From positions 1 to 7,398 of the forward strand of contig JAEZZQ010000039.1 in NCBI GenBank assembly GCA_023442465.1: a DNA stretch of 7,398 bases. The letters are read 5' to 3'. Source of the stretch: Bacillota bacterium. GTDB lineage: Bacteria; Bacillota; Clostridia; Lachnospirales; Lachnospiraceae. The notes beneath the pieces were generated by a model that saw nothing but the letters and a program-made list of their open reading frames with translations, ran no database searches and had not been told where the DNA came from. The translations under genes and the position numbers were made by a program. Positions 5,947 through 7,398 of this stretch are shown one piece after another. The stretch's first letter is position 1, and every line of letters starts with the position of its first letter.

Positions 5947-6987
5947 TCAGCCTTCACCTTGCATAACTATGGGTGTTAATTTTATATCCCCTGACATATA
6001 AGGAGGAATTTCAAAAAACGAGCCATATTTCTTCCCCTTAATGGTAATGCTCCATCCTGCGAAATTCATGCCCATAGGACCATCGCTTACTATTGTAACA
6101 GTTGGATATGGAAGTTGCGTTGTCTTCCCGGCTGTATACTTTTTAATTGCCTTGGAAGGTAGTTTCACTCCTTTTACAGAAACATAACTTATCTTATAGT
6201 TTGCAGGCTTTACCCACTGAGCGTAAAGAGTCACGTTTTTATTATTATTCGACAGATATGCCCCTAAATCTCCTACTTGATAAAAAGTCATTGAATCTGC
6301 AGCCTTTTTTGTACTCCAGCCTACAAACTTGTACCCTGTTCTCTTAAATCCATTCTTGGGCAGCTTATAGTCCCCTCCAAGAACTCCATTTTTCATCTTG
6401 CCGGTACCGCCATTGGCATTGAAGATAATTGAATATCCCCATTTTGCTTTAAACTGTATGTGTGGTTCCATTCCTTGTTGATACATGGTATATTTTGTAC
6501 CATTGCTGGCATACCATCCTAAAAAGGTAGCTCCTTTTTTTGTTGGTGCAGGCAGCTCAAATGCCTTTGTGGAGGCGACAATCTTCTTTGACTCTACAGC
6601 GCTTCCACCATCCGAATCATAAGTAATAAAATATTCCTTCGTAGGATCAAAAACAGCGATTGCATAGCTGGTCTTGGCACCCCCATACCGAAGCTCAACG
6701 GCTTTCCAGCCTTCCACTGTAAAAGCTCTTCCTTCCGACAGCTCTACTCCGGAAAATGAAGTGATTTTGGAATTATCTACTGTTTCTTTTTTCCCATCTG
6801 ACATTTTAGCTACAACAATCATGCCTTTTGTGGAATAACCATCGCCCACATTATAGGCGCATTGATCAGGCAGGGTCGTAATCTCTATGGACTCTACCTT
6901 AGCTGCTGCATTAGAAATCGTGATATTGTTGGCTCCAAACAATGTTGTAAACAAAATCATACACAATGCTATTACTACTTTTTTCAT
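5947..6987 (-). CDS. Secreted Ig-like and InlB B-repeat protein
   Basis: This 346-aa exported protein probably works in adhesion or surface binding. Residues 1-29 are a signal peptide (MKKVVIALCMILFTTLFGAN, continuing to about SNAAA). Residues about 32-113 fit a bacterial Ig-like domain (TTLPDQCAYNVGDGYSTKGM, then FTVEGWKAVELRYGG). Two InlB-type B-repeats (Listeria-Bacteroides repeat family) follow. Repeat one is at 119-183, with ITYDSDGG, FLGWYA and FKAKW. Repeat two is at 185-258, with IIFNANGG, FVGWSTKKAADSMTF and LYAQW. A third, degenerate unit at 263-341 keeps FAGW (309-312) and LTPIV but has lost the NGG turn and the closing AxW. No sortase motif or membrane tail follows, so the protein is either released or held non-covalently. 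The ATG has AAAGGA 9 nt upstream. The gene is preceded by a module with 21-bp repeats shared with the lipoprotein gene and followed by a probable terminator. The family call is firm; the biological role is inferred. Confidence 0.93.
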   Translation of the reverse strand: MKKVVIALCMILFTTLFGANNITISNAAAKVESIEITTLPDQCAYNVGDGYSTKGMIVVAKMSDGKKETVDNSKITSFSGVELSEGRAFTVEGWKAVELRYGGAKTSYAIAVFDPTKEYFITYDSDGGSAVESKKIVASTKAFELPAPTKKGATFLGWYASNGTKYTMYQQGMEPHIQFKAKWGYSIIFNANGGTGKMKNGVLGGDYKLPKNGFKRTGYKFVGWSTKKAADSMTFYQVGDLGAYLSNNNKNVTLYAQWVKPANYKISYVSVKGVKLPSKAIKKYTAGKTTQLPYPTVTIVSDGPMGMNFAGWSITIKGKKYGSFFEIPPYMSGDIKLTPIVMQGEG

Positions 6988-7046
6988 ACTCTTTCATCCT
7001 TTCTTGTTATCCCTCGTATATTTTCAAGAGATTATCTCAATAGGTT

Positions 7047-7081
7047 TGTATCGGATTTTTCTCTTGCATTCAATCTATCAT
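7047..7081 (-). promoter_or_regulatory. Promoter region of the B-repeat protein gene, copy of the lipoprotein promoter
   Basis: On the minus strand GATACA (complement of 7047-7052) lies 21 nt after GATAGA (complement of 7074-7079), the same spacing as at 3781-3813. TTGAAT (complement of 7068-7073) is a possible -35 at 15 bp; ATGATA gives 23 bp. The leader to the ATG would be about 53 nt. The -10 match is poorer than in the other copy. The main support is the conserved arrangement with the upstream repeats. Confidence 0.45.
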
Positions 7082-7091
7082 AAAACACTTT

Positions 7092-7149
7092 AAAAAACCG
7101 TCTGCTGCATGAAACATGGTTTTTTTGACATGAAACATGATTTTGGAGA
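7092..7149. repeat. Second copy of the 21-bp repeat array (two units)
   Basis: AAAAAACCGTCTGCTGCA (7092-7109) differs from 3827-3844 by one base. It leads into two 21-bp units at 7108-7128 and 7129-7149, built on CATGAAACATGRTTTT. The junction TTTGACA (7124-7130; TGTCAAA on the minus strand) is one base off the TGTCGAA seen at the other locus. The array is in the same orientation and at nearly the same distance from the conserved GATAGA element (one base shorter). This makes a duplicated control region very likely. The second unit decays after ATTTT. Confidence 0.75.
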
Positions 7150-7267
7150 AAATCGCGCTCCTGTATTTTTTGCTTTCAGATGTGGGTTAACACAACAACA
7201 CACTAAATTCGACGAGTTCACACGATTTTTATCTTTTACTTTCCATAATTTGATGATATACTGTAAT

Positions 7268-7398
7268 CTAGGCTGAATTGGAATCCGAGGTTCCAGTTTG
7301 CAAACTTAACTTCTGGTCTGGTATATTCCTTGCAAGATTAAATTCCAGCAAACTAAGGTTTCTAAGATTTTCTGGAATTAAGTATTGCAAAACTTCAT
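7268..7398 (-). other. Doubtful partial open frame entering from the right edge
   Basis: The minus strand is open from the window end to a TAG at 7268-7270 (about 42 codons), reading EVLQYLIPENLRNLSLLEFN and onward to GTSDSNSA. The Leu/Asn spacing is faintly leucine-rich-repeat-like, but the region is also full of inverted repeats, and open frames of this length are common by chance. I cannot assign it to a family. The stretch 7150-7267 shows no gene, no clear promoter and no RNA gene. Confidence 0.2.
7279..7390. repeat. Cluster of inverted repeats at the right flank
   Basis: Three palindromic structures follow one another. The first is TGGAATC and GGTTCCA around a 3-nt loop (7279-7295, one G-T pair). 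The second is the 12-bp palindrome AGTTTGCAAACT (7295-7306). The third has 19-bp arms at 7330-7348 (TTGCAAGATTAAATTCCAG) and 7372-7390, 16 of 19 positions complementary, with a 23-nt interior. The words TTGCAA and TTCCAG or CTGGAA recur across the region. This could be a small repetitive palindromic element or a structured transcript. Too little of the flank is visible to decide. Confidence 0.5.

Noticed and set aside
7145..7176. Plus-strand hairpin GGAG/CTCC followed by TATTTTTT as a terminator
   Set aside because: Only a 4-bp stem, and no plus-strand gene ends here.

Overview
The window looks like an accessory chromosomal stretch from a Gram-positive, low-to-medium GC bacterium, most likely a gut-type Clostridia (Bacillota). 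The evidence is AGGAGG-type ribosome binding sites, sigma-A-like promoters, a Bacillota-style lipoprotein signal, and the signal-peptide style 'MKK-I-ILL-LCM--LPT-A', which is very common in that class. All supported genes lie on the minus strand, so transcription runs from high to low coordinates.

Layout in transcription order (right to left): a non-coding flank rich in inverted repeats (about 7150-7398, with a doubtful partial open frame); a regulatory module with two 21-bp repeats (about 7047-7149); a secreted 346-aa protein with an Ig-like domain and InlB-type B-repeats (5947-6987), followed by a probable terminator; a short 3' gene remnant (5672-5812); a secreted 539-aa protein with Ig-like and SH3-like regions (3999-5618); a second copy of the regulatory module, with three 21-bp repeats (about 3781-3911); a 238-aa lipoprotein (3038-3754); a clear sigma-A promoter driving a 716-aa secreted multi-domain protein (694-2844); a lipoprotein-like gene that has lost its signal peptide and start (231-677); and the first 41 codons of a LemA-family gene cut by the window edge (1-123).

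Four intact genes in a row encode exported proteins built from extracellular modules (Ig-like, B-repeat, SH3-like, possible beta-trefoil and propeller-like regions). None shows catalytic motifs, an LPXTG anchor or a membrane helix beyond the signal, so this reads as a cluster of secreted or surface proteins. The lipoprotein and the B-repeat protein share a duplicated upstream module: 21-bp direct repeats containing TGTCGAA-like boxes, a conserved linker, and a -10 region at fixed spacing. They are therefore probably controlled by the same regulator. The two gene remnants, each just upstream of an intact gene, suggest past deletions or gene replacement. No tRNA, rRNA, CRISPR array or intact mobile element was seen.
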